From Xiphydria camelus (lineage: Eukaryota > Arthropoda > Insecta > Hymenoptera > Xiphydriidae), in assembly GCA_963678675.1 (NCBI GenBank), contig OY783198.1, positions 15,462,085-15,526,084 on the forward strand: a stretch of 64,000 bases of DNA, in the 5' to 3' direction. Within the stretch, counting starts at the first letter, position 1. Every line of letters begins with the position of its first letter. The notes beneath the pieces were generated by a model. It did not search any database, was not told the origin of the DNA, and saw nothing but the letters and a program-made list of their open reading frames with translations. Below are positions 1 through 10,048 of the stretch, one piece after another. The position numbers and the translations under genes are program-made.

Positions 1-627
1 GTTTAGCTCTTTTTCGTATAATTTAAAATTCATAGATAATCAATTAAACATTCTGAACGGAAAATTATTTATAGGTAGCCTTGAATTGAAAGGAAGAGGG
101 GGGATGTATTAGCAATTTTATTAATTCCTCTCTCTATAATGTTGATAAATAAATAAATAAATAAATAAAAATATACACATTTTTGTGAATGAATAAAATA
201 TAAATAAATAAAATTAAAATTTAATTTTCTTCATTGAAAGAGGAATTATTACAGCGGGAAAGGGAAGGAGTGAGGAATATGATGTTCCTATTTTCTCAAC
301 TCATTTCCCTTTCAACGAAAAGAATATAATAAAAATCTGACTTAAAATTTACTATCATTTTCATAAATTAAGTTATTTAATACATTTAGTGGTTTTCAAA
401 TAACAATTAATTAATAGGAAACTTGCCTGTGTCAGATTTTTAAATACTTTTGGTATTTATCTACTCTTTAAACCTTAACAATAGGTATTTGTAAAAAAGA
501 AAATGATCAGTTATCTTGTTTAAATATTTTGTGATAATTTATGTTTAATTAAAGTTTGACATGTGGCGACCCGTCATGCTTTGGCGGCCTGGCGGCGGTA
601 AATTACTATATAAGAGGACCACAGGGC
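1..627. other. Intergenic AT-rich DNA
   Basis: No coding region or paired repeat is supported here. A short AATA-type simple repeat lies near 146-172. The sequence is AT-rich up to about 560, then becomes more GC-rich shortly before the truncated LINE copy. Confidence 0.5.
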
Positions 628-640
628 GTCTAAGGTAGGA

Positions 641-883
641 TCCCTCTAAACTCGCACACGCGTCTTTCGGGCCTGCGGCCCCATCTAGCGGCACGGCCCT
701 TTATTATGTTTCTATGTCTTCCACCCCCACACTTCATCTTCTATTTGGTTCATAACCCCCGGGTTGGTAACTACGAGGAGGGGTTTAGTCGGTAAAAATC
801 CGACGCTACCCTAACAACATCTCGGGTGTCTTCGAAGATTTCCCTCCTCGCCCGTTCTTCAAAAAAAAAAAACAAAAAAAAAA
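641..883 (+). mobile_element. 5'-truncated LINE (or SINE) 3' end with poly-A tail
   Basis: A 243-bp GC-richer block ends in an A-rich tail (861-883) and is flanked by a perfect 13-bp direct repeat, GTCTAAGGTAGGA, at 628-640 and 884-896. A poly-A tail with a variable-length target duplication is the signature of target-primed reverse transcription. No ORF is present, so this is only a 3' end. The block carries a GTCGG...CCGAC hairpin as in many LINE 3' ends. The LINE clade cannot be assigned. Confidence 0.75.
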
Positions 884-896
884 GTCTAAGGTAGGA

Positions 897-1289
897 GTCG
901 GCCTAGCCTTACTGTCGAGTTCATAGGCCGATTCCGAGTCGAAATGGCGAACGTAATTTTCCCATATGTATACGGTGCACATGTAAAAGACTCATGCACC
1001 GTCGGCAAATACTGCCGAAGGTAAATGTCGCTTGTTGCGTTTCTTATGGGACATGCGGTATACGTGGGAGGAAGGGGAAAAGGGTGGGGGAAACAAATTT
1101 CAGAAGGTCTTAGACCTGGTTAGTACCTGCAATAGGATAATAACGGCTTTCCCAGGTCTATTGTGAAAAGTCCGTGTTAGACCTGTCTGCATCTGATATT
1201 CACCGTAACTAGGCTATGAAAGGACAAGCATGGTTTACTTTCTATATTTCCCTAAGACCTGGTTCATTCCATTTAGACCTGCAAACGTT
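897..1289. other. Repeat-like intergenic stretch
   Basis: This contains short imperfect inverted motifs (GTCGGCCTAGCC with ATAGGCCGATTCC, and GGTGCA with TGCACC) and several repeats of 'TTAGACCTG' or 'AGACCTGGTT' between 1108 and 1285. No gene is visible. It may be decayed transposon sequence upstream of the Mutator-like fragment. Confidence 0.3.
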
Positions 1290-1712
1290 CATTCTTAGCA
1301 GGGCTTACCAGTTCAAAATATTCGACCCGGGGAATGATTCATTTGGATTTTGGGTGAATCCTCCCAAGCAGCAAGACAAAAGGTCGTCTGTACTGAGGTC
1401 GTCGTAAATTGGTTTTATCGCATTGAAAACATCGTCGTGCATTGCAGGGACGTGTGTATAATCATCGATTGTACCTGAAGCTTGCGCTTGTTGCCAAGAG
1501 CACCACGACGTTCTTCCAGTCGTACATTTATCGTGTTGCGGGTTGTCGTCGGTTGACATTTTGTGTTCTGTTGTTGCATAAATATCATTTCGCATTTTTT
1601 CAACCGATTCCGGATTTCTTCTGATTGCAAGGCCGTAATAAATAGTCAATTCATCTATGAGTTTGCCAGTCAATTTGCCACGGCCTCCCAGACTTTTAGT
1701 GTTTTTCTTCAC
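1290..1712 (-). pseudogene. Mutator-like transposase fragment
   Basis: A 135-aa open stretch resembles a conserved segment of insect Mutator-like transposase proteins: GGRGKLTGKLIDELTIYYG, then 'STDDNPQHDKC', 'SWCSWQQAQ', 'LKPIYDDLS'-like and 'GFTQNPNESF'. In such proteins this lies in the transposase domain near a cysteine/histidine-rich stretch. Only this piece is present, without a plausible start, flanking TIRs or the rest of the domain, so it is a dead remnant. The family name is from recall of similar insect proteins and is less certain than the statement that it is transposon-derived. Confidence 0.55.
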
Positions 1713-3180
1713 TAAAATGGCTATTCAGCCAACGTATGTTCAATATTTGCTTCAAACTACCAATTATCACTATCTGTACCTCATTTAGGAACTAAAAGGG
1801 GTACCTTCGCACCGCAGGTACCGAGTAAAAGGGGCGAAACTCACTCTGAAACTCAATTTGCCATTTCCAAGCGTTCGGACTTGCTTCAAAAATTCGTCTT
1901 TTACGAACACTTAAAATTTTTTTCAACAATGGACGATGTCAGACATTACTCTTGACATGTTTTTACGCCATTTAAGCCAATAAAAGAATGGAAAAAAATT
2001 CCCACTAGATATTACCCCTTAACTCATGGACGAAGTCTTATTTACGCATGATTTGTCTCTACTGATATTTGAAGCATAAGCTGACTTTTTTAGTAGCATT
2101 TATCAAATGTTAACAAAAAAACGATTACTTCGATTTATAATTGATTCCTCTTCTTATCATTTTTAGCTGTTGAAGTCGCGATTTTTTGTGTACTTTATTG
2201 TATTATTTGACACAGAGTATTCGATGAAAAGGCTAACAATAAGTAAACGCATCGCGGAAGACAAAGACTACGTGAATAAATACATTTCATAAGTTTCTAA
2301 TTTAAGGCTATAGTAAAATCTCAGCGAAATCCTCGGTAACTGCTAAAATAACCCTGTTTTACAGGGTTGCTTGATTTTTGATATAAGTACTTTCTTCTTC
2401 TTCGGATAATGCAGGTAACTAAACAGGTATTTAGGTCACTAGCTATGTACCTCATCGTAAAGCGAAAGGGGTGAAGAGGAACTTTAGCCAGCAATGGCAA
2501 AAATGGAATATGTATGTAATATTGTATAAATTGGTTGCGATAAATATATCGCCAAAATTTCGGTGAATAATCTAATCATTCCTTTGTGCCCTATTTCTTC
2601 TCATACCAGAATAAGTGGTTTGAAATAAACGAAGTCGAAAGGGACTTGTATTTGAGCTGTTCTATTTTGGGTAGTCAATATTCGAAGAAAAAGTTCAAAT
2701 TTTCTCGACTCAAAATATTATTAGTGAAGCTTTTCAAGAACCGTTTTTTTTTTCAAATCATTTAACATTTTATTGTATTTCTAATGCAATGAGTTTTATG
2801 GAGAAAATGTGGTGTTACTGTTTTGCAAAAAGCTTCCAATTTTGGCAATTACACGCGTTATGTGAAATTACCGTAGGTGAGCGCGGTTGTATTTAAAAAA
2901 TTTTAACATCTGTAGCGATACGAACCATCAAGCTCTGTCTTTTCTGACATGGAATAATCCAGATATGTAAATACAAGGTTAAGTCATTCATAGCTTATCA
3001 ATAGATGCTGTAAGTTTTTATCAGAGTTAACCATTCAAATCTATCGCGATGAACAACTCGACGGAATCTAAAATGTGCATTCGTTTTATATATCTAATAT
3101 GCTTCTCATTATCAGTCGGTCCCTAAGCTAAAACGTCTAATAGTTTTATGAAGCTACTTTTATACGAGGTGTTTCTACTA
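1713..3180. other. No gene seen; AT-rich intergenic DNA
   Basis: About 1.5 kb without a supported ORF or long inverted repeat. One small perfect hairpin (AACCCTG TTTTA CAGGGTT) sits near 2350-2368. Otherwise nothing stands out. Confidence 0.4.
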
Positions 3181-3304
3181 CCTGGGAAAAAAAGATTTCA
3201 TATAATCAGATCAAATTATATTTGAACCATTAGATATAATCAGATCTGAAATGTGTCTCTGTCTAACCTGATATGATCAGGTATGACCATTTTTGGTTAT
3301 ACCA

Positions 3305-3501
3305 CATGAGGCTAAATTTACTCGTTAGTAAATAAACTTAAATCATTATTATCTCATTATTTATGAACTTCTGGCCTATATTGATATGACTTTGTTAAAG
3401 ATAAAAATTTAATCTTTAAACAAGTATTCTCTACTAATGTGACCAAAAGCTCATAAATACTGATTGAAGCTTCATTCCTGACGAGTAAGTTTAGCCTCAT
3501 A
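3305..3501. mobile_element. Hairpin MITE, ~0.2 kb
   Basis: ATGAGGCTAAATTTACTCG at 3306-3324 is matched by its near-perfect reverse complement at 3482-3500, giving a ~195-bp foldback with no coding capacity. Repeated 'ATAATCAGATC' motifs just upstream (3190-3250) recur at 4565 and near 6730, so this may sit inside an older, larger foldback. Confidence 0.6.
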
Positions 3502-3568
3502 TGATATCTGATTATACATGTATACATACCTATGATGAAAATGATGAATAATTATACAATATATGATC

Positions 3569-3824
3569 ATATCGTCTCCTTCCTGCAAAAAGTCACTAAC
3601 TAACATTTATCATCAACTGACTTAGGTAGTTTCTGCTCTATAATATCGGTATTATATTTCGGTTAATAACTTTTTATGATGCGCGCATGCTCACTTCCAA
3701 TGCATTTAGCACTTAGTGAGTTTTACCATTTAAAGATTTAATAAAATTAAGCTACTCTAGGTCCAGTTAGGTGAATTTTACAAAATATGTTAGTTAGTGA
3801 CTTTTTGCAGGAAGGGGACGATAT
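3569..3824. mobile_element. Hairpin MITE, ~0.26 kb
   Basis: The end CTTCCTGCAAAAAGTCACTA (reverse complement TAGTGACTTTTTGCAGGAAG) occurs inverted at about 3579-3598 and 3796-3815, with arms continuing outward to ATATCGTC and GACGATAT. It is non-coding. It abuts the next MITE directly. Confidence 0.65.
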
Positions 3825-4566
3825 ATAGGGTGATTCAGAAATAAGTGGCACAAATTTAATATGTCATAGATCTTGTCGAAATATGAAAAAAAAGTTAAAT
3901 TAAATTTTTTTCTACGCCTCACCGTTTAGAATATACAGGGTGTTAATAGAAGGCATTTTAAACATTTATTGTAAAGTTTTATAAAATGTATTAGGTATTA
4001 GTTGTGTTAAAAAAAGTTGTTCCTTTAAAATTTCATTATGTATTTTGAATAAAAATTGAGTTCTCTTATGATTTTGTTATTTTATTTAACACCTCTAAGT
4101 GTCTGGGACAAATTTCTTAGGCATTTTAGTACGCTACGACAGAGTAAACTGCAAATATCTTGAAAACGAATGGATTTATGAAATAAAACAAGTGTGCGTT
4201 TTTGGTGTTAAAAGGTTTTAAAAAGAAATTTATTTCGTCAAAAGTCACATATGGTGTAGCACAAAAAAGTTAAGACATTTATAATAACATTAAGATTTGT
4301 ATGTGACGCCCTCTATAATATTCAACAAAAGAGTCATCAAATTTCGATTCCTTGTCCCAAAAAACCCCTGTATACCAAATTTTGTAAAATTATTTTGCGC
4401 CCATCACAAGATATTATTAACAAACTTTTTAAAACATTCAATTTTAAAACCCTGTATATTCTAAACGATGAGGCGTAGAAAAAAATTTCATTTAACTTTT
4501 TTTCATATTTCGAAAAGATCTATCACATATTAAATTTGTGCCACTTATTTCTGAATCACTCTGTAT
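3825..4566. mobile_element. MITE with ~130-bp inverted arms
   Basis: The left arm starting AGGGTGATTCAGAAATAAGT is matched in reverse complement by the right arm ending ACTTATTTCTGAATCACTCT. The arms continue inward for over 100 bp to 'ACAGGGTGTTAA' and 'TTAAAACCCTGT'. The ACAGGGTG-type ends are typical of insect MITEs. There is no ORF. Confidence 0.7.
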
Positions 4567-5733
4567 AATCAGATTTTAGATTTGTCTCATCTTTTTCAAG
4601 CTACAGATCTGCAAAATGACAAAACAAATATTTTTACGGTGCAAGTGGATACCAACGACAATTCGACAATATACCTACGGGTCAATTCGATACTTTTTTG
4701 AAATCAATAATAACTTGTATTTTGTTCTTCAATTTTTTACAATTGAACATATAAGAATGTTATTTTATCAAGATAGTGGTATGAAAGTTAAATATATATT
4801 ACCTGTTAAGGAGTTTCGAGACCATTTATCTATCTAGGGGATCAGATGAGATTTCTATTGTATTCCTGCAGGCTTTTAACTTCTAAAAATTAAAATATGA
4901 GAAATAATAATCTTTATTTTATAAGAAATTAATAAATGTTATCAATGAAACATTTATTATTGATATCTCAATGTAAATATAAATTTTTTATAACATGTTT
5001 TAACATCAATTTTTACGATTATTTATATCGTAAATAAACCGTTGAAATCTGGCAACTACGCATTATTTTTAGGTAAAACTTTTTTTTTAGTAGTCAACAC
5101 TGAAATTTACTAGCCCTGAGTATAGGAAAATGTCAACATGTGTAATGTGCGCTAGGTCCGTAGCTCAAGTGGTGCGGACAAGCGGTCAAAATGCGCAACT
5201 TTTGGAGGAGTCATCCACTCATATCGTGAGGCAGGAGTCAACCTAGCCTTTTTAACAGATATAAATATTAAAACTATTGAATATTAACAAGTATTCATTT
5301 ATATAGCGTATTAAGCTTACACTTTTAAATTCTATTCAAACTACGCGCCATTCAACATACGAGCAACGTTGCCATGTTTATGTGTTGAAACTGCTATTTT
5401 CCATTTTTATGCATATTTTAATTGAAATAAATAAATAATGACATTGAGAAAGTTATTAATTTTAGTATCATCGTGAAGCTTAAGATTTTATGAATATCAA
5501 TAAAAGTTTTTAATACTAATGGTAACGTTTTATTGACTTAAAACCAACATTTATTACAACTCCTCCATATACTACCATGTAAAAAAGACTGTCTTTAATA
5601 ATTAAATTCACGAAAACGGTACAGAGAATCGACTTGAAATTTTAACAGAAAGCGTATTTAATATTCATTAATTGATCCACAAAATTTTAAATTTTTGGTA
5701 AAATGCTTTCAGTTTGGTCTCGAAACTCCTTAA

Positions 5734-6465
5734 GGTATTTCCATGGTTTTGCGTTTTTCTTACGAATCTCATGAAATTTTGCCAATCAAAAGACTGAAAT
5801 ATTACCCATCGATTCCCAAAATTTCAAAACGCTGAGCCATGTAGTTTAAAAGAAAATGTTAATTCAAAGTAGCATTTTCTACACTGACTTTCAATGGCTA
5901 ACATGTAGAAAGACGGTACCTCAGTGACGTTTTGAGCTATAACTGCAGAACCAATCTTACAATGTTAAAGAAAAACTAACGGCGAATAAAATGATATTGT
6001 AGGATTATGTTCACAAAAACTGGAAGTGCTGAGCCATATAGTTTCAGAGAAATTATAACTTAAAAACTGAGATTTTTCTTGACACTGTAAAGTGGTGGGG
6101 ACGAGTAACGATGATATGGCAACAGTGCGCACAGCTGATTTAGCCCTCTCCTGTGACTATGGGACTCAGTAGTACTTTTGCTACCGGAGAGGGGATAGCC
6201 AGTGGCATGGCGCGGCAGCCCCCACTACGGCACGTAGTGGCAGGCACATAGCGGTATTCTAAGGAGAGAGAAGCACTGTTGCCACGATTATCGGGCCAGG
6301 CAGTGTATATGTGTGAGGTACATTTGTACACAGGAGGTCTCTGTGTAGCAAGGAGCTCAGAGTACAGAGTTACTCAAAAGTTTCGTTCGTGCGTAATACA
6401 GTTTGTGATCAGTTGTACTGTCCTGAAGCAAAAAATTTGAATACGACTGTCACCATTGAAATACC
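5734..6465. mobile_element. TTAA-flanked non-autonomous element
   Basis: Thirteen-base inverted termini, GGTATTTCCATGG and CCATTGAAATACC, are each bounded by TTAA (5730-5733 and 6466-6469). TTAA target duplications are used by piggyBac and Kolobok transposons. The interior is non-coding and holds a locally GC-rich segment at 6130-6330. The termini are short, so this is moderately supported only. A fragment 'GGTCTCGAAACTCC' outside the left end is repeated in inverted orientation near 4808-4824. Confidence 0.45.
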
Positions 6466-6820
6466 TTAAGAAAGAAAATGTGTTCATGTTAATTAAAGCA
6501 AATGATGTCAGTTTCATACCTATGTAATGTTATCAGAGTTTACGATTACATATATGTACCTAAGCGTCTGAATTTATTTTTTTTTTAAATTAAACTACAA
6601 ATTTGTCTCGAATTTGTTATTATAGTAATAATAAAATTTGATGTTTCCATAAACCGTTTATCTTTCTTTTAGTTTAAGTGTAGAAAATATACAAACCTTC
6701 ATGAGTCATATTTTCGAGACAAACTAAAAATTCAGATCTAATTATATGTTTCACTAGCCGTACTCTGCCACGCGTTGCTGTGGCTCAGTCTGATTAAATG
6801 AAAAAGAAAGAAAAGAGAAA

Positions 6821-7703
6821 TAGTCCAGTCAAATGGGGAGCTAAAATGGGGTCTACCTTACATTAAATCGGGGAGTTTTGAAATTTGGCATATTTGTTCA
6901 GTTTTACGTCCTGAACAACATACTAAGTTTGCGACATCGTACTGTTGTGGGAAACGCCGCCATTTTAACAAAATGGCGGCAAAAATAATTTTTTTGGTAT
7001 TATCACCTTTTTGGTTGCTTCCATCCAAAAAGTACTTATCACCGAAATTCCGATTGACGAGGAAATCGAAGATGAAACCCAGACCGCCGTTAACTATCTT
7101 TTCGCTACTGAAGATGGTGAGGAAGAGGAGAATACCGAAGAGGCTGCCGAAGAGGAGGATATCGAAGAGGACGATGACACTCAACCAATCCCAAAAATTG
7201 ACATTGATCAACCTGGTCCTTCTAGAGCAGCCAAACGATCAAGAATTATTTAAAAAGACACTTATGGAGTAGGCCTACTGGGGAAACCACAATAAAAAAA
7301 AAACGCGCCGTTTACTCTACCTCATGGTGGTGTGGAACGAGTATAATTGATTACTAGTAGATAATTTGTAAATAATAAGTGCAATTTCCTGTGAAAAGGG
7401 CGCGTTTTTGCGATTTTAAGAAATATGCCTCACTTTGATATAATATAGCTCAGAAACCATTTGTTTAATAAAAAAAATATTTCAGACGAAACTTACAGAG
7501 AATTGAGTCCTCTACAATTTTTGTAATAGAGATAATACCAAAGAATTGATTTTCGCCGCCATTTTGTTAAAATGGCGGCGTTTCCCACAACAGTACGATA
7601 TCGCAAACTTAGTATGTTGTTCAGGACGTAAAACTGAACAAACATGCCAAATTTCAAAACTCCCCGATTTAATGTAAGGTAAAACCCCCCATTGACTGGA
7701 CTA
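6821..7703 (+). mobile_element. Academ-like DNA transposon, internally deleted (copy 1)
   Basis: Inverted termini TAGTCCAGTCAAATGG (left) and CCATTGACTGGACTA (right) are flanked by a 3-bp duplication AAA (6818-6820 and 7704-7706). The arms are about 190 bp, running inward through the palindromic GCCGCCATTTT block. The interior keeps only the acidic C-terminal tail of the family protein. Two larger relatives lie at 28101-44634 and 45928-53686 and share the termini and the sequence just after the stop codon ('AGGCCTACTGGGGAAACCAC' here, 'AGGCCTATTGGGGAGACCAC' near 40009). Academ is inferred from the 3-bp duplication and an XPG-like motif in the bigger copies. Confidence 0.65.
7023..7253 (+). 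pseudogene. C-terminal acidic tail of Academ-like protein
   Basis: About 76 codons, read from VASIQKVLITEIPIDEE through a run of Glu/Asp to the terminal 'QPGPSRAAKRSRII' and a stop. The same layout, acidic stretch then PGPS or TSK then a basic NLS-like end, closes the related genes at 39117 and 47535. The catalytic parts are missing, so the product cannot act as a transposase. Whether it is expressed is unknown. Confidence 0.55.
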
Positions 7704-7740
7704 AAAGCATACGTTTCTAATATGTTTAATTTCACAATGC

Positions 7741-9100
7741 TTGTGGGTATACAATATTTTTTTTATAACACGTGCATCGAAAGTGGTGCTTTTCATGCTA
7801 GTTTTACGGGACGAAAATAGCAAATTGCACGCTAGGATAGAAAAGTTGAGCTCGCGCATGCGCAGTTTATATTTGCTTCACTTTCGTCCCTTGGGTGAAT
7901 TTTCGTTCACTTTCGTCCCTGAAAACTAGCTTGAAAAGTACCACTTGCATTCACTTGTTATAAAAAATATCGTGTGCAACACGGACCAAAGTTGGCGCCG
8001 ACGAGTGTGATTGCAGCCCTCGCTTCGCTCGGACAGCAAACTTCACACTCGTCGGCAATCGCCAACTTTCAGCCCTTGTTGCACAATATACTATTTTATA
8101 ATACGTGCATCTCGAAAGTGGTGCTTTTCATGCTAGTTTTACCGGACGAAAATAGCAAATTGCATGCTAGGATAGAAAAGTTGAACTCGCGCATGCGCAG
8201 TTTATACTTGCTTCACTTTCGTCCCTTGTTTGAATTTTCGTTCACTTTCGTCCCTGAAAACTAGCATGAAAAGTACCACTTGCATTCACTTGTTATAAAA
8301 AATATCGTGTGCAACACGGACCAAAGAAGGCGCCGACGAGTGTGATTGCAGCCCTTGCTTCGCTCGGGCAGCAAACTTCACACTCGTCGGCAATCGCCAA
8401 CTTTCAGCCTTTGTTGCACAATATACTATTTTATAACACGTGCATCGAAAGTGGTGCTTTTCATGCTAGTTTTACGGGGCGAAAATAGCAAATTGCATGC
8501 TATTATAGAAAAGTTGAGCTCGCGCATGCGCAGTTTAAACTTGCTTCACTTTCGTCCCTTGGGTGAATTTTCGTTGAATTTCGTCCCTGAAAACTAGCAT
8601 GAAAATCACCACTTGCATTCACTTGTTATAAAAAATATCGTGTGCAACACGGACCAAAGTTGGCGCCGACGACTGTGATTGCAGCCCTCGCTTCGCTCGG
8701 GCAACAAACTTCACACTCGTCGGCAATCGCCAACTTTTAGCCCTTGTTGCACAATATACTATTTTATAACACGTGCATCGAAAATGGTGCTTTTCATGCT
8801 AGTTTTACGGGACGAAAATAGCAAATTGTGCACGCTAGGATAGAAAAGTTGAACTCGCGCATGCGCAGTTTATACTTGCTTCACTTTCGTCCCTTGGGTG
8901 AATTTTCGTTCACTTTCGTCCCTGAAAACTAGCATGAAAAGCACCACTTGCGTTCACTTGTTATAAAAAATATCGTGTGCAACACGGACCGAAGTTGGCG
9001 ATTGCGACTCGTGTGATTGCAGCCCTCGCTTCGCTCGGGCAGCAAACTTCACACTCGTCGGCAATCGCCAACTTTCAGCCCTTGTTGCACAATATACTAT
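7741..9100. repeat. Four tandem copies of a ~333-bp repeat
   Basis: The phrase CGTGCATCGAAAGTGGTGC recurs at about 7772, 8104 (slightly changed), 8439 and 8772, giving a period near 333 bp. Each unit contains two nested inverted repeats: 'CATGCTAGTTTTACGGGACG' against 'CGTCCCTGAAAACTAGCATG', and a second around GTTGGCG...CGCCAAC with the loop region 'GCCCTCGCTTCGCTCGGGC'. Copies differ by scattered substitutions. The array runs straight into Helitron helicase sequence near 9100. Short ORFs read in each unit are by-products of the repetition. Confidence 0.85.
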
Positions 9101-9484
9101 TGTTATTCCATTGTCTGTGCAGATATAGAGATTGTCTGGTTTGCCGACTCTAGAATACGCAACATATAATTGTCCATGTGAAAAGCAATCCGTGTCTAAA
9201 TCTAAACCGCACAATTATAAAGATTAGCCCTGAGCTTTGTTGATGGTGATTGCAAACACTAATCGAATTGGGAATTGCATTCTCTTCAATTGAAATAGCA
9301 TATCCGTTGGAATCATGGGAATGCGAGGAGTGAGGACATCTTCACTTTGAAAGGTCCTGTCAAGATTGTTGCTTCTACGACGTTGCTCATTAATTTTTTT
9401 AATGCAAGCCGCGTGCCGTTGCAAAGTGAATTTTTTTTCTGTATTTCGAATCGGACCAAGTGATTCTTGTAGATTGATGTGCAC
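9100..9484 (-). pseudogene. Helitron helicase C-terminus, broken
   Basis: The minus strand reads the end of a Pif1-like helicase of the Rep/Helicase type found in Helitrons. Visible are 'FPIRLVFAITINKAQG' (helicase motif V/VI region), 'CGLDLDTDCFSHGQLYVAYS' and 'RVGKPDNLYICTDNG'. Two stop codons in the same frame interrupt it just after NKAQG (around 9215-9226). The helicase ends abruptly where the 333-bp tandem repeats begin, and no CTRR end is recognised. Only the last ~120 residues remain. Confidence 0.85.
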
Positions 9485-9660
9485 TAAAAACGAATCTAAC
9501 TCTCAAATTTGCGCACCGAGTCAAGATATCGAGATACTTGAGGTTAAATGTACGAAAACGGGCGATTTTGGCCATTTTCATGGCTCCATTACAATGAAAG
9601 TAAAAATTTGTTCTCAATCGCACCTGCAGCATTTGAAAGCGTTGTTTTTGAACTTTTCAA
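9485..9660 (-). repeat. Dispersed repeat shared with 28430-28610
   Basis: Read on the minus strand, this segment ('CTCAAGTATCTCGATATCTT', 'GGCCAAAATCGCCCG') matches the plus strand at about 28470-28610 with scattered differences. In both places it is followed by sequence resembling the helicase segment containing 'HINLQESLG'. It is probably Helitron-derived and was copied into the MITE at 28402. Confidence 0.55.
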
Positions 9661-10048
9661 TATATTATATTAATTGATAGTTCCTAAACGATTTTATAAA
9701 GCCAAATTTAAGTACGACAAATCTAGTGTTCAGGTTCATCGCGCCATGCGCCTAAATGTATGCAACTATAAAAGTGTCGTTTCTAGTGCCACACTTCATT
9801 TACTAGCTTGCTACCTGAGTGTATAAAAGCCAATTTTTTATCAAAGATGTAAGATTATCAATTTCTTTGTACGCCATAGTATATAAAATACTACGCGTTT
9901 AGACGTGTAGCTGTAGGCATTATAATAATTAATATATTAACCCTGTATTAACCCTTGAAGTCCGGAGTTTCTATAAGAATGCTGTTGCTATATGGTAACG
10001 CCAGTCCTTGATGGGTTTATCGCATTTTCTTCTTCTTCCATAGTTTTT
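9661..10048. other. No gene seen
   Basis: A short AT-rich spacer between the Helitron remnant and the next foldback element. No ORF or long inverted repeat is supported. Confidence 0.4.

Noticed and set aside
5150..5262. tRNA-like head (TAGCTCAAGTGG resembles a Pol III A box) followed by T-run
   Set aside because: No convincing B box or cloverleaf could be built. It might be a SINE head, but a single copy is visible and the match is too short.
4565..6745. Possible large foldback bounded by ATAATCAGAT-type motifs (4563 and 6735)
   Set aside because: The matching arms are short and imperfect, and similar motifs also occur at 3190-3250, so boundaries cannot be set.
7741..8597. Three similar ORFs of 62-96 aa in the plus strand
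   Set aside because: They repeat because the 333-bp unit repeats. They include hairpin DNA and have no protein-like conservation pattern.
7741..9100. Regularly spaced repeats, considered as a CRISPR-like array
   Set aside because: The units are ~333 bp, continuous and internally palindromic, with no unique spacers, in a eukaryotic transposon context.
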